The position numbers and the translations under genes are program-made. This document shows, piece after piece, positions 45,701 to 54,542 of a DNA stretch of 64,000 bases (position 1 is its first letter; every line of letters starts with the position of its first letter). The notes below the pieces were generated by a model that was not told the origin of the DNA, did not search any database, and worked only from the letters and a program-made list of their open reading frames with translations. The DNA lies in assembly GCA_903862655.1 (NCBI GenBank), contig CAIOZA010000142.1, forward strand, positions 62,001-126,000, read 5' to 3'. The stretch is from an uncultured Ignavibacteria bacterium. Its GTDB lineage: Bacteria > Bacteroidota > Ignavibacteria > Kapaibacteriales > UBA2268.

Positions 45701-47200
45701 TTATTCCTTTTCATCAGCAAGAATTGATTTACAGACATTCTGTCCACATAACAGAACCATAGGCATTCCACCACCAGGATTGACAGATCCTCCGGTAAAA
45801 TAGAGATTTTTATATTTCTTGCTCTTTTTAGGGAGTTTAAATCCGAAATTTTTCATCATATCTGAAACTACACCATAAATCGAACCACCATTTGAATTAT
45901 ACATACGTTCTATATCGATTGGAGTAAGAATGTGTTCATAAACTATATGCTTGCGTAGATCGGTCAAACCCATTCTTTCGAGCTTATCAATAACGACTTC
46001 CTTCAATCGATAGTAATCTTCCTGTGTATATCTATTCTTTTCATTAATATATGGAATATGAGGCAATACTTTAAGTCCTGAACAACCTTCAGGAGCAACT
46101 GTCGGATCTGATTTAGAAGCGTCAACAAGATAAATTGTCGGATCAGGAGGAAGTTTTTTTTGTTTAAAAACTATGTCGAAATGGTGCTTCTGATCACCTG
46201 AAAATAAGAAATTATGATGAGCTAACTGAGGATACTGAATATCCAAACCAAGATCAAGGACTAAACCCGAACAGGCAGGTTCAAATCTTCTAAACTTTTT
46301 TAGGAATGATTCATCTTCGTTAAGAAGATTTTTGTAAGCAGGAATTCCTTCCATATTGGAAACAATGATATCTGCTCTGTGTATTTCATTTTTGGCTTCA
46401 ATAGCCGTGACTCTGTCCTTCTCCTTAATAATTCGTCTTACTTCACTATCGAAATTTATTTTTATACCTAGTTCATCCATGTACTTTTTGAAACCAATAG
46501 CAATGTTGTACATACCACCTGGAACGTACCACAGATCATATTTGAACTGAATAGTTGGCATCAGATTCATGAATCCGGGAGCATCATAAGCTGAAGAACC
46601 AACGTATTTGATAAAATAGTCCATTATATCTATCAGATATGGATTTTTTAAATACTTTACAGCACTTTTATGCATAGTTTTGAAAAGATCTATATTGAAC
46701 ACTGCTGATAAATCATAATACTTCATGAAATCACGTGTACTGTCTAATCCATTATCGAAATAGCCTTTTGCTAGAATGTCGTATTGTTGTTCGGAGTAAT
46801 CCAGGAATTTACGGAATTCATTGAAAGTATTTGTGCCATATTTGTCTAACTGATTCTTCATCAGATTCATATCAGGATCGAGATCGACGATGGTTCCATC
46901 TTCGAAGAAGTTACGCCAATGAGGACGAACTGTCTGCATCTGGAAATAATCATCCATATTTCTACCAGAAGCTTCGAAGAGGCTTCTGAAATACTGGGGA
47001 AGGGTTAATATTGATGGACCGAGGTCGAACACATATCCTTGCTCATTAATAGTATTCAATTTGCCGCCAATTTTCTCGTTTTTCTCAAACACCTCAACAT
47101 CATATCCATTAATCTTCAACATAATAGCTGCAGATATACCGCCTAAACCAGCACCAATAACAATAACCTTTTTGCTCTTTCTTTTAGAATCATTACTCAT
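45701..47200 (-). CDS. crtP: CrtP-like carotenoid terminal-methyl oxygenase/oxidase
   Basis: FAD-dependent CrtI-superfamily enzyme of 499 residues. The dinucleotide motif is VIVIGAGLGGISAAIMLKINGY. Remembered S. aureus CrtP is matched along its length rather than CrtN: GYVFDLGPSILTLPQYF, PHWRNFFEDGTIVDLD, YFIKYVGSSAYDAP, LWYVPGGMYNIA, LAHHNFLFSGD, GLTDLRKHIVYE and FTGGSVNPGGGMPMV. CrtP oxidises a terminal methyl of 4,4'-diaponeurosporene to the aldehyde. The next upstream gene encodes an aldehyde dehydrogenase that would complete the carboxylate. Of the two CrtI-type paralogues in the operon, this is the oxygenase-like one. Confidence 0.88.
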   Translation of the reverse strand: MSNDSKRKSKKVIVIGAGLGGISAAIMLKINGYDVEVFEKNEKIGGKLNTINEQGYVFDLGPSILTLPQYFRSLFEASGRNMDDYFQMQTVRPHWRNFFEDGTIVDLDPDMNLMKNQLDKYGTNTFNEFRKFLDYSEQQYDILAKGYFDNGLDSTRDFMKYYDLSAVFNIDLFKTMHKSAVKYLKNPYLIDIMDYFIKYVGSSAYDAPGFMNLMPTIQFKYDLWYVPGGMYNIAIGFKKYMDELGIKINFDSEVRRIIKEKDRVTAIEAKNEIHRADIIVSNMEGIPAYKNLLNEDESFLKKFRRFEPACSGLVLDLGLDIQYPQLAHHNFLFSGDQKHHFDIVFKQKKLPPDPTIYLVDASKSDPTVAPEGCSGLKVLPHIPYINEKNRYTQEDYYRLKEVVIDKLERMGLTDLRKHIVYEHILTPIDIERMYNSNGGSIYGVVSDMMKNFGFKLPKKSKKYKNLYFTGGSVNPGGGMPMVLLCGQNVCKSILADEKE

Positions 47201-47225
47201 GATGTTTCTCCGATTTTATAATCTT

Positions 47226-48599
47226 TTAATTTAAAATCTTTAGTGCTTTTTTCAATAGATTCAGAGTCGTTTTATAAGGAGGATAAGCAAATTTCTGATC
47301 AAAAAGAAAACTCTTCTTCATCACAGATTTTTTTTGGCTAAAAGTATCGAAACTGGCTTTTCCATGATAGTTTCCCATACCACTGGCACCAACACCTCCG
47401 AATGGTAATTCATGGGACATGATCGTATGAATAGTACCATTGATACAAACAGAACCAGAGATAGATTGATTGATTACTTTTTCCTGCTGCAACTTATCAT
47501 CAGAAAAAAAGTAAATGCAAAGTGGTTTCGATTTCTTAGAACAGTTGAATAAAACGTCGTCTAAGTTATCATAAAATATAACAGGTAGGAGAGGACCGAA
47601 TACTTCTTCCTGTATTATCTTTGAGTTCCAGTCAATATCTGTTATAACTGTTGGTGAAATATATAAATTTTCCTTATCCTTGATTCCACCTGAAATAATT
47701 TTTCCTTCAACCATCAGTGCTGATATTCTATCAAAATGTTTTGTATTTATTATATGGGAGAAATTATCACGATCAGGATAGAACTCATCAATTGTCGATT
47801 TTAGTATTGGAAGAAAACTGTCTTTCAAATCTTTGTGAAGAACCAAATAATCGGGCGCAACGCATGTCTGACCTGCATTGAAAAATTTCCCCCAAACAAT
47901 TCTTCTGGCTGAAACTTCTAAATTAACTTCTTTGTCAACAATACATGGATTTTTGCCGCCAAGCTCTAGTGTTACAGGTAGTAAAAAAATTGAAGCAGAT
48001 TTCATTATTTTTTTACCAACATTAGTACTGCCTGTAAAAAAAATGTAATCAATTTTATCATTAATTAATGATTGAGTTACTTCAGCGTCACCTTCGACTA
48101 CAGCAAAATACTCTTCATGGAAATTATCTTTAATCATTGAATAAATAAGATGAGAAGTATTAACAGCAATTTCTGATGGCTTAGCAATAACACAATTCCC
48201 TGCAGCTAAGGCTCCAACAATTGGAGTAAATAATAATCCAAATGGATAATTCCATGGACTAATAACAAGTACAGTTCCATAGGGAATATGATGGATGAAA
48301 CTGCTCCCAGGCTGATTAATGAGTGCAGTCTTTACTCTCTGAGGTTTACTCCACTTTTTGAGTTGCTTTATCGCAATCTGGATTTCTTTAAGAACATAAC
48401 CGATCTCACTGGTATATGCTTCCGTTGTACTTTTATTGAGATCTTTCTTCAAGGCATCAAGTATTTTGCTCTCGTTTGATTCAATCATCTTGTACAAATT
48501 AGTAAGAACATCCAATCTGAATGAGATATTTCTGGTTTTTCCTGATTCGAAAAAGCCTTTTTGCTTCTGCAACAATATGTCTGATTCTATCTGATGCAT
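47226..48599 (-). CDS. Aldehyde dehydrogenase, probably carotenoid-aldehyde (AldH-type)
   Basis: This 457-residue NAD(P)-dependent class-3-like ALDH has cofactor-loop residues VISPWNYPF and FFTGSTNVGKKIM. The catalytic Glu is in TLELGGKNPCIV and the Cys nucleophile in FFNAGQTCVAPDYLV. The C-terminal hydrophobic tail of about 45 residues (KKSFLFDQKFAYPPYKTTLNLLKKALKILN) fits membrane association, as in fatty-aldehyde enzymes. Within this operon it most likely oxidises diaponeurosporenal to diaponeurosporenoate, the step done by AldH in staphylococci, where the gene is unlinked. It is separated from crtN by one base. Confidence 0.88.
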   Translation of the reverse strand: MHQIESDILLQKQKGFFESGKTRNISFRLDVLTNLYKMIESNESKILDALKKDLNKSTTEAYTSEIGYVLKEIQIAIKQLKKWSKPQRVKTALINQPGSSFIHHIPYGTVLVISPWNYPFGLLFTPIVGALAAGNCVIAKPSEIAVNTSHLIYSMIKDNFHEEYFAVVEGDAEVTQSLINDKIDYIFFTGSTNVGKKIMKSASIFLLPVTLELGGKNPCIVDKEVNLEVSARRIVWGKFFNAGQTCVAPDYLVLHKDLKDSFLPILKSTIDEFYPDRDNFSHIINTKHFDRISALMVEGKIISGGIKDKENLYISPTVITDIDWNSKIIQEEVFGPLLPVIFYDNLDDVLFNCSKKSKPLCIYFFSDDKLQQEKVINQSISGSVCINGTIHTIMSHELPFGGVGASGMGNYHGKASFDTFSQKKSVMKKSFLFDQKFAYPPYKTTLNLLKKALKILN

Positions 48600-48600
48600 T

Positions 48601-50103
48601 TTATAAACTATTTAGGCTTAATCCTTCTTTTTTGAGTATTAGTTCGGAAGATATTCTCCCTGATTCAAAAATTGTTGGTAATCCGCTCCCTGGATGTGTA
48701 CCACCACCAACTAAATAGCAATTACTAAACTCTTCAAATTCATTATGAGGTCTGAAATATAGTAATTGTCCCATATTGTGACCTAAATTGAAGGTTGCAC
48801 CATCATATACATCCATTTTATTCAACCAGTCATCAGGTGTAATAATTCTTATTTCTTCAATGTGTGCTCTTATATCTTTCATTTCTGTTTTTGTTTCTAA
48901 CAAATCCAAAAGTTTTTCTTTAAATATTTCTTTATTCTCATCCCAATTTATTCCACCACTGGTATTGCCAATGGGAACCAATACGTAAACAGCAGATTTT
49001 CCATGAGGAGCAAGAGAATCATCTATCACACTGGGATTGTGAACATAGAAAGAAGGATCTTCAGGAATAATGGTATTGCTCACAATTTCAGTTACATTAT
49101 GCTTATAATCTCCTGCAAAGAAGATATTATGATGGTTTAGATTTTCGTATACTTTATCTAACCCTAGATAAAGCATAAATGTAGAGCATGAATATTTCAT
49201 CCCGGATAGCTTTTTGTTAGTATATTTCTTTCTGTCTTTGGAATCAACAAGGTTCTTCATAGCATGAGCAAAGTCAGCATTAATTACAACATAGTCAGCT
49301 CTTTCTTCAGAGCCATCATCGAGAATAACTCCTTTGCAGACATCATCTTCGATAATGAGCTTTTTTACTCCCTTAGAAAGATGGATTTTTCCGCCAAATT
49401 CTTGTACTACCTTTGCCATTGCCTTCGAAAGCTCATTCAAGCCACCATGAATATGAAACACTCCTCCGCCATGTTCAATAAATGAAAGAATACTGAACAA
49501 ACCTGGGGCTTCCCAGGGTGACATACCAATGTATTTAGCCTGGAAAGTGAAACAGATTTTCAGGACATCGTCGCTGAAGTATTTGCCTAAGACATCGAAC
49601 AAACTCAGATGTCCATCGAGATATGGCAAAGCTTTTAGAAGCCTTGTAGATATATAATCAGTAATTTTTCCATAAGGAACCTCGAGACAAGGAATGAGCC
49701 TGTCATATTTCTTTTTTTCTCTTTCGATGTATTTATCATACCCATCCGAACTTCCAGGGAAAACTCTTTCAATTTCTGCTATCATTTTTTCTTTATTTGT
49801 AGAAGGTATAAAAGTTCTATCATGGAAAACCAGCCTGTACATTGGTTCTAGTTCAATGATTTCAACATATTCATTTAGATCTTTGTTACATAATTTAAAG
49901 AGACGTTCCAGAACATCCTTCATAAGAAAAAAAGTGGGACCTATATCAAACTTATAATCACCAGCTTGAATAAATCCATTCCTACCCCCAACAATATCCT
50001 TTTTTTCGTAAATATTAACATCGAATCCCTTTTGAGAAAGAATCATTCCTGATGACAGTCCACCCGGACCGGCACCAACAATTATAACCTTCTTACCTTT
50101 CAT
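48601..50103 (-). CDS. crtN: CrtN-like carotenoid desaturase
   Basis: CrtI-family flavoenzyme of 500 residues. The FAD motif is VIIVGAGPGGLSSGMILSQKGF; DYKFDIGPTFFLMKDVLERLF, FTFQAKYIGMSPWEAPGLFSI, YSCSTFMLYLGLD and LVGGGTHPGSGLPTIFESGR follow. It resembles desaturases such as CrtN/CrtI, which convert dehydrosqualene or phytoene into coloured polyenes. Given CrtP, CrtQ and CrtO downstream, a C30 substrate is the better guess than C40. It differs clearly from the CrtP-like protein in the same operon. No squalene- or phytoene-synthase gene accompanies it. Confidence 0.85.
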   Translation of the reverse strand: MKGKKVIIVGAGPGGLSSGMILSQKGFDVNIYEKKDIVGGRNGFIQAGDYKFDIGPTFFLMKDVLERLFKLCNKDLNEYVEIIELEPMYRLVFHDRTFIPSTNKEKMIAEIERVFPGSSDGYDKYIEREKKKYDRLIPCLEVPYGKITDYISTRLLKALPYLDGHLSLFDVLGKYFSDDVLKICFTFQAKYIGMSPWEAPGLFSILSFIEHGGGVFHIHGGLNELSKAMAKVVQEFGGKIHLSKGVKKLIIEDDVCKGVILDDGSEERADYVVINADFAHAMKNLVDSKDRKKYTNKKLSGMKYSCSTFMLYLGLDKVYENLNHHNIFFAGDYKHNVTEIVSNTIIPEDPSFYVHNPSVIDDSLAPHGKSAVYVLVPIGNTSGGINWDENKEIFKEKLLDLLETKTEMKDIRAHIEEIRIITPDDWLNKMDVYDGATFNLGHNMGQLLYFRPHNEFEEFSNCYLVGGGTHPGSGLPTIFESGRISSELILKKEGLSLNSL

Positions 50104-50123
50104 GATTTCCCTTAAATTAATTA

Positions 50124-50606
50124 TTAATTAACCATATTTATTATTATGGAAAGTTGTTCCTTATTCAAAGTAATTTTTGCTTTATCAAAACTTGGTGGCC
50201 CCATAAAACCTTTAGCATCATTAGATGATCCCAAGCCTTCATTAGGAATGCCTATTAAGTTAGAGTTCACTTTCCCATTATTGTCCTCATCATGATGAAC
50301 ACTGATTGCATAATCACCATAGGGCAGATTCTCGAATGTGAATGATACTTTATTGTCTTTGATAGGCATAATGAATTTTCCATAGGCTTTATCTTTTTCT
50401 TTTGGGAAGGCTGATTTATCTTTAGAAGAAAATATCAATAGCCTTGCTTTGCCATTATTGTTCTCAAATCCATTTACCTGAACAATTATCTTACCAACCT
50501 GTGGTTGTGAATAGATTAATCCAGTACAAACAAATAATACAGTTAATACGGAAATTAAGAATAATCCAAGACTAATTGGAATCGTTGAGATTTTTCTGAT
50601 TATCAT
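50124..50606 (-). CDS. Secreted DUF2141-family protein
   Basis: This protein has 160 residues with an N-terminal signal or anchor (about 10-34). A beta-sandwich domain follows, with the DUF2141 patterns KIIVQVNGFENNNGKARLLIFSS, FENLPYGDYAISVHHDEDNNGKVNSNLIGIPNEGLGSSND and FMGPPSFDKAKITLN. In my recollection DUF2141 genes often lie beside carotenoid genes in Bacteroidota; their role is unknown, possibly binding or handling the pigment in the envelope. It is the first gene of the operon, 20 bases before crtN. Confidence 0.85.
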   Translation of the reverse strand: MIIRKISTIPISLGLFLISVLTVLFVCTGLIYSQPQVGKIIVQVNGFENNNGKARLLIFSSKDKSAFPKEKDKAYGKFIMPIKDNKVSFTFENLPYGDYAISVHHDEDNNGKVNSNLIGIPNEGLGSSNDAKGFMGPPSFDKAKITLNKEQLSIIINMVN

Positions 50607-50688
50607 TAATTCATTTCCTCATTGTTAATATTTTGAATTAGAAATTAGCATTGTAAATCAAATAAATGTAAAAGATGATAACGAGTGT

Positions 50689-51255
50689 ATGATCTTCACC
50701 CAATTCTGAACACAGAACGAAAAGAGATCATTTGTTATTAAAAAATTGATTTTCATACTCCACCGGAGTTAAATAACCTAAACTTGAATGTAATCTTTGT
50801 CTGTTTAAAAAAACTTCAATATAATCAAATAATGCTAATTCTGATTCCGATCTTGGCGAAAAATTTCTGTGATACACAAATTCCTTTTTCAATGAATGAA
50901 AAAATGTCTCCGTACTGCATAGTCTGAGTGGTGTTCATCAATAAATTTATATTTATCTTCTATGCTTTCGAAAATATGCCGAGTGCTTTTTTTTTAAAAT
51001 ATCAGGTTCCTCTCGTAAAACCAGATTTTCCCTTGTTAGCTTTGAGATTTCCTCTTCTGCAGGTGTTTGGTGTCCCTTGCCAGCTCAGCTACCTTCTTTT
51101 CTTTATTAACTGTTAGCTTCGCTGTATGAATTTTGAAGTTTTTGTCGAATATTCGTTTATTTCGCCTATCCCTTTTGATCTCCTTTCATTTCTAAATATT
51201 ATATTTAACAATTTTTCCTCTCTCTTCCTACTGTCTTATATCGGGTGAAGATCAT
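50689..51255 (-). mobile_element. Internally deleted IS3-family insertion sequence
   Basis: The ends are perfect 13-bp inverted repeats, ATGATCTTCACCC at 50689-50701 and its complement at 51243-51255. On the minus strand, OrfA pieces (KIHTAKLTVNKEKKVAELA, then EISKLTRENLVLREE across frameshifts) are followed by the start of OrfB (KFIDEHHSDYAV). The sequence then jumps directly to the OrfB C-terminus (SLKKEFVYHRNFSPRSESEL, then LNRQRLHSSLGYLTPVEYE). Most of the DDE core is deleted, so it cannot move by itself. I see no clear target duplication. ORF 50928 in the track is a shadow. Confidence 0.88.
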
Positions 51256-51390
51256 GACATTGAAGATATGTTAATTGAATTGAAATATGGTAACTGCTCT
51301 TTTTGTGAATAACTCAATTTGTTAATTTAAAAAAAAATACACATGAATTCAAATTTGTTTTGGAGAAGAATAAAAAATTGATTAATTTAA

Positions 51391-51408
51391 TTGTGAAAAA
51401 AATAACAA
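51391..51408. promoter_or_regulatory. Candidate Rex operator
   Basis: TTGTGAAAAAAATAACAA is an 18-base imperfect palindrome with TTGT/ACAA ends, close to the known Rex box TTGTGAA-N4-TTCACAA. It lies 36 bases before rex. Further TTGTGA half-sites are at 51303 and about 51434. Autoregulation is inferred. Confidence 0.5.
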
Positions 51409-51443
51409 CTTTAATGAAATATTTTTTTGATTTGTGATTTATA

Positions 51444-52073
51444 ATGAAAACGGCCTCTGAAAAAGTAGTACATCGTCTTATTCTTTACAAAAAATTACTG
51501 AAGAATTTCCAGTCAAAAAGTGTCAGAAATATTTTTTCCCATAATTTAGCAGAACATGCCTCACTAAACCCTGCACAAATCCGAAGAGATCTCATGCTTG
51601 TTGGATATGACGGTTCAACGGTATCAGGTTATAATGTTAATGACCTCCTTTTTTGCATTGAGAAATTCCTTTATCCTAATGAGATACAAAACGTTGCCTT
51701 GATAGGTCTCGGAAACCTTGGTAAATCAATTCTGGATTATTGCTATGGGCGGCATCCCATAATAGCTATCAATGCTATTTTCGAAAAAGATCCTAATAAA
51801 ATTAATCGTATAATATGTGGAACAAGATGCTATCATATCGACGATCTTGAAATCATAGTTAAAAAGAATAGCATTAAAATTGCAATAATAGCAATTTCAT
51901 CCTCAGTTACAGAAACTATTGCTAAAAGACTGATTGAATGTGGTGTTAAATCAATTATTAATTATTCAAATGCATGTCTCAGTTTTCCGGCAGAAATTTA
52001 TGTTGAAAATAGAGATATGATGTTTGCTGTAGAAAAGGCAGCATTTTTTTCAAAAAAAGAAAAGGAAATTTAG
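51444..52073 (+). CDS. rex: Redox-sensing transcriptional repressor Rex
   Basis: A 209-residue protein. The N-terminal winged helix (about 8-80) has the recognition segment LNPAQIRRDLMLVGYDGSTVSGYNV. The C-terminal Rossmann domain has NVALIGLGNLGKSILDY for NAD(H) binding, and the swapped C-terminal helix lies near FAVEKAAFF. Rex leaves DNA when NADH/NAD+ rises, releasing fermentation and hydrogenase genes. It is one base from the first hydrogenase gene, so it should control its own operon, and a Rex-box-like site lies upstream. It is the only DNA-binding protein of the cluster. Confidence 0.93.
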   Translation: MKTASEKVVHRLILYKKLLKNFQSKSVRNIFSHNLAEHASLNPAQIRRDLMLVGYDGSTVSGYNVNDLLFCIEKFLYPNEIQNVALIGLGNLGKSILDYCYGRHPIIAINAIFEKDPNKINRIICGTRCYHIDDLEIIVKKNSIKIAIIAISSSVTETIAKRLIECGVKSIINYSNACLSFPAEIYVENRDMMFAVEKAAFFSKKEKEI

Positions 52074-52074
52074 A

Positions 52075-52545
52075 ATGATAAGTAATGAAAAAATTCTAAA
52101 CAAATATCCTGACCCGAGAAGAGAAAACCTGATTCCACTTTTACAGGAAATTCAGGAATTACATGGTTACGTTTCAAGAGAAACAATTATTGAAATCGGA
52201 AGTCATTTACCGTTACCTGCCAGTAAAATTTATGGTGTAGCTACTTTCTACAATCAGTTTAGATTTAATCCACCCGGAAAGTATCATATTCAGATATGCA
52301 GAGGTACGGCATGTCATGTTAAGGGATCTTCGAATGTACTTGATATGCTTCAGAGGGAATTGAAGATTAAAGCAGGAGAAACTACGCGTGATGGCATGTT
52401 CAGCATAGAAGTTGTAGCGTGTCTGGGTGCTTGCGGACTAGCTCCGGTAATTAGTGTGAATGGTGAGTTTCATGCAGATGTAAGTAGTAAAAAACTTCAA
52501 CTAATTCTAAAGCAATTACGGGCAAAGGATAAAGGAAATGGCTGA
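52075..52545 (+). CDS. hydC: [FeFe]-hydrogenase gamma subunit, NuoE-like
   Basis: This 156-residue thioredoxin-like [2Fe-2S] protein has four ligands: Cys in QICRGTACHVKGS and VVACLGACGLAPVISVNG. The N-terminal helical region, with LIPLLQEIQELHGYVSRETI and LPASKIYGVATFYNQF, is typical of NuoE/HndA/HydC. It passes electrons between the NAD(H)-flavin subunit HydB and HydA. It overlaps hydB by eight bases, so production of the two is coupled. Confidence 0.93.
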   Translation: MISNEKILNKYPDPRRENLIPLLQEIQELHGYVSRETIIEIGSHLPLPASKIYGVATFYNQFRFNPPGKYHIQICRGTACHVKGSSNVLDMLQRELKIKAGETTRDGMFSIEVVACLGACGLAPVISVNGEFHADVSSKKLQLILKQLRAKDKGNG

Positions 52546-54526
52546 TTTAAAAAATTTAAAGTGTTGTAATGAATGCTGGCACAATAAGGATAATCCATGT
52601 TTTCATTTTATAGATTGTATAACTGGAAAGCCGGTTTGCCATAATGATGTTGATTGTGAATTTGAACAATCCAAGAAAATGTCCCAATTAAAAAATGAAA
52701 ATTCAGAAATCATAATAATTTTTGTTGGTTCAGGAACTTGTGGATTAGGAGCGGGAGCTGGCAAAACTATAAAAGCTATTAGTAAATATATAAATGAGAA
52801 TGATGTAGATGCCAGGATTGTTGAAGTTGGATGTATCGGAATATGCACTGAAGAGCCATTAGTAGATATTCAGATGCCGGGTAAATCAAGAATTTCTTTC
52901 AAAAAGATAACTGAAGAAAAAGTAAACCTGCTTTTGGATTCTGTTTTTGGAGGAGATATTCCTATTGAGCATGTATTAGGGCAATATAATTCAAGATTGT
53001 CAATTGACGGGATACCTTTACTTAGTGAGCTCTCATTTTTCATGCATCAGACTAGATGGGTCCTGGAAAACATAGGTATAATAAATCCTGTGAATATAAA
53101 TGAATACATTGCGAATAATGGATTTATGGGTCTGTCAAAGACACTTCAAAACTATACTCCAATTGAAATTTGTAATCAGATTCTTGATAGTGGCTTGCGG
53201 GGCAGAGGTGGAGGCGGTTTCCTTACCGGCAAGAAGTGGCACATGGCACAATCTTCATCAGCAGAGCAGAAATATTTAATTTGCAATGCAGACGAAGGAG
53301 ATCCAGGTGCCTTTATGGATAGAGCATTGATTGAAGGTGATCCTTATAAACTGATTGAAGGTATAGCCATTGCTGCTTATGCCATAGGTGCATCAAAAGC
53401 ATATGTTTATCTGAGAGCAGAATATCCTCTAGCAATTAAAAATTTGAAAATTGCAATTTCCAAAGCAATTGAATATGGTTTACTTGGTTCGAATATCCTT
53501 GATAGTGGTTTTAATCTTGATATTGTGATAAAAATGGGTGCAGGTGCTTTTGTCTGTGGTGAAGAAACTGCTTTGATAAACAGCATCGAGGGTAAACGGG
53601 GTATGCCTAAGCCCAGACCTCCATTTCCGGCAGTGAAAGGATTATTTGGCAAACCTACAATTATCAATAATGTAGAAACACTTGCTAATGTACCCAAAAT
53701 CATTCTTAATGGAGCAAAATGGTTTAATTCTATAGGTACTGAGACAAGCAAAGGTACAAAGGTATTTGCCTTATCAGGAAATATAAATATAACCGGGCTT
53801 GTAGAAGTATCTATGGGAACAAGTATTGATGATATTGTTTATACCATAGGTGGAGGTATTCCAAATAATAAATCACTCAAAGCAGTTCAGATCGGTGGAC
53901 CATCCGGTGGATGTATTCACACATCAATATTAGATATCGAAGTTGATTATGAATCACTAAAAACAGTCGGGGCAATGATGGGGTCAGGTGGTTTAGTGGT
54001 AATGGATGAAGACACCTGTATGGTTGATATAGCAAAGTTTTTCATGGATTTTATCCAGAGAGAAAGCTGTGGAAAGTGTATCCCTTGTAGAGAAGGCACT
54101 AGAAGAATGCTTGAAATATTGGAGAAAATCTCCAGTAAACCAAGTAAGGGGAAATCTATATCTCAACTAGAAAGATTTCACTCAATATTACATCTCAAGA
54201 GTTTAGCTGAAGTGATACAAGACACTAGTCTCTGTGGTTTAGGAAAGTCTGCACCAAACCCAGTTTTGAGCACTCTTCGTTGGTTTAGCGATGAATACGA
54301 TGTTCATGTCTATGAAAAGAGATGTCCTGCAAAGAAATGCAAGGATCTGCTTGTTTATCAAATTGACAATACTAAATGCAATGGTTGTACAATTTGCTCG
54401 AAGAATTGTCCTTCAGATGCAATTTTAGGAGAATTAAAGCACCATCATTATATCAATCAGGATAAGTGTATTGGATGTAGTGCTTGTTTGGATGTATGTA
54501 AACCCAAAGCCATTTTTGTAAATTGA
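52538..54526 (+). CDS. hydB: [FeFe]-hydrogenase beta subunit, NuoF-like flavoprotein
   Basis: This 662-residue electron-distribution subunit begins with an unusual Cys-rich stretch of 40 residues (Cys 9, 10, 13, 21, 27, 34, 40). A thioredoxin-like [2Fe-2S] region follows (VGSGTCGLGAG, VGCIGICTEEPLVDI). The NuoF core holds FMN/NAD motifs (GRGGGGFLTGKKW, CNADEGDPGAFMDRALIEGD) and the [4Fe-4S] site SCGKCIPCREGTRRM. Two C-terminal ferredoxin clusters complete it (CNGCTICSKNCPSDAI, CIGCSACLDVCKPKAI). In trimeric enzymes such as Thermotoga HydABC this subunit oxidises or reduces NADH and bifurcates electrons with ferredoxin. Bifurcation here is inferred from architecture. Confidence 0.92.
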   Translation: MADLKNLKCCNECWHNKDNPCFHFIDCITGKPVCHNDVDCEFEQSKKMSQLKNENSEIIIIFVGSGTCGLGAGAGKTIKAISKYINENDVDARIVEVGCIGICTEEPLVDIQMPGKSRISFKKITEEKVNLLLDSVFGGDIPIEHVLGQYNSRLSIDGIPLLSELSFFMHQTRWVLENIGIINPVNINEYIANNGFMGLSKTLQNYTPIEICNQILDSGLRGRGGGGFLTGKKWHMAQSSSAEQKYLICNADEGDPGAFMDRALIEGDPYKLIEGIAIAAYAIGASKAYVYLRAEYPLAIKNLKIAISKAIEYGLLGSNILDSGFNLDIVIKMGAGAFVCGEETALINSIEGKRGMPKPRPPFPAVKGLFGKPTIINNVETLANVPKIILNGAKWFNSIGTETSKGTKVFALSGNINITGLVEVSMGTSIDDIVYTIGGGIPNNKSLKAVQIGGPSGGCIHTSILDIEVDYESLKTVGAMMGSGGLVVMDEDTCMVDIAKFFMDFIQRESCGKCIPCREGTRRMLEILEKISSKPSKGKSISQLERFHSILHLKSLAEVIQDTSLCGLGKSAPNPVLSTLRWFSDEYDVHVYEKRCPAKKCKDLLVYQIDNTKCNGCTICSKNCPSDAILGELKHHHYINQDKCIGCSACLDVCKPKAIFVN

Positions 54527-54542
54527 TGATGGAGAATTAAAA

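Larger units (their letters stand above)
50607..51443. other. Intergenic region with IS3 remnant and rex promoter area
   Basis: This is an 837-base gap between the divergent carotenoid and hydrogenase operons. It holds the deleted IS3-family element (50689-51255), then about 190 bases with repeated TTGTGA motifs that probably contain the rex promoter. Confidence 0.7.

Noticed and set aside
50928-51116. 62-residue plus-strand ORF
   Set aside because: It overlaps the minus-strand IS3 remnant, whose translation explains the sequence.
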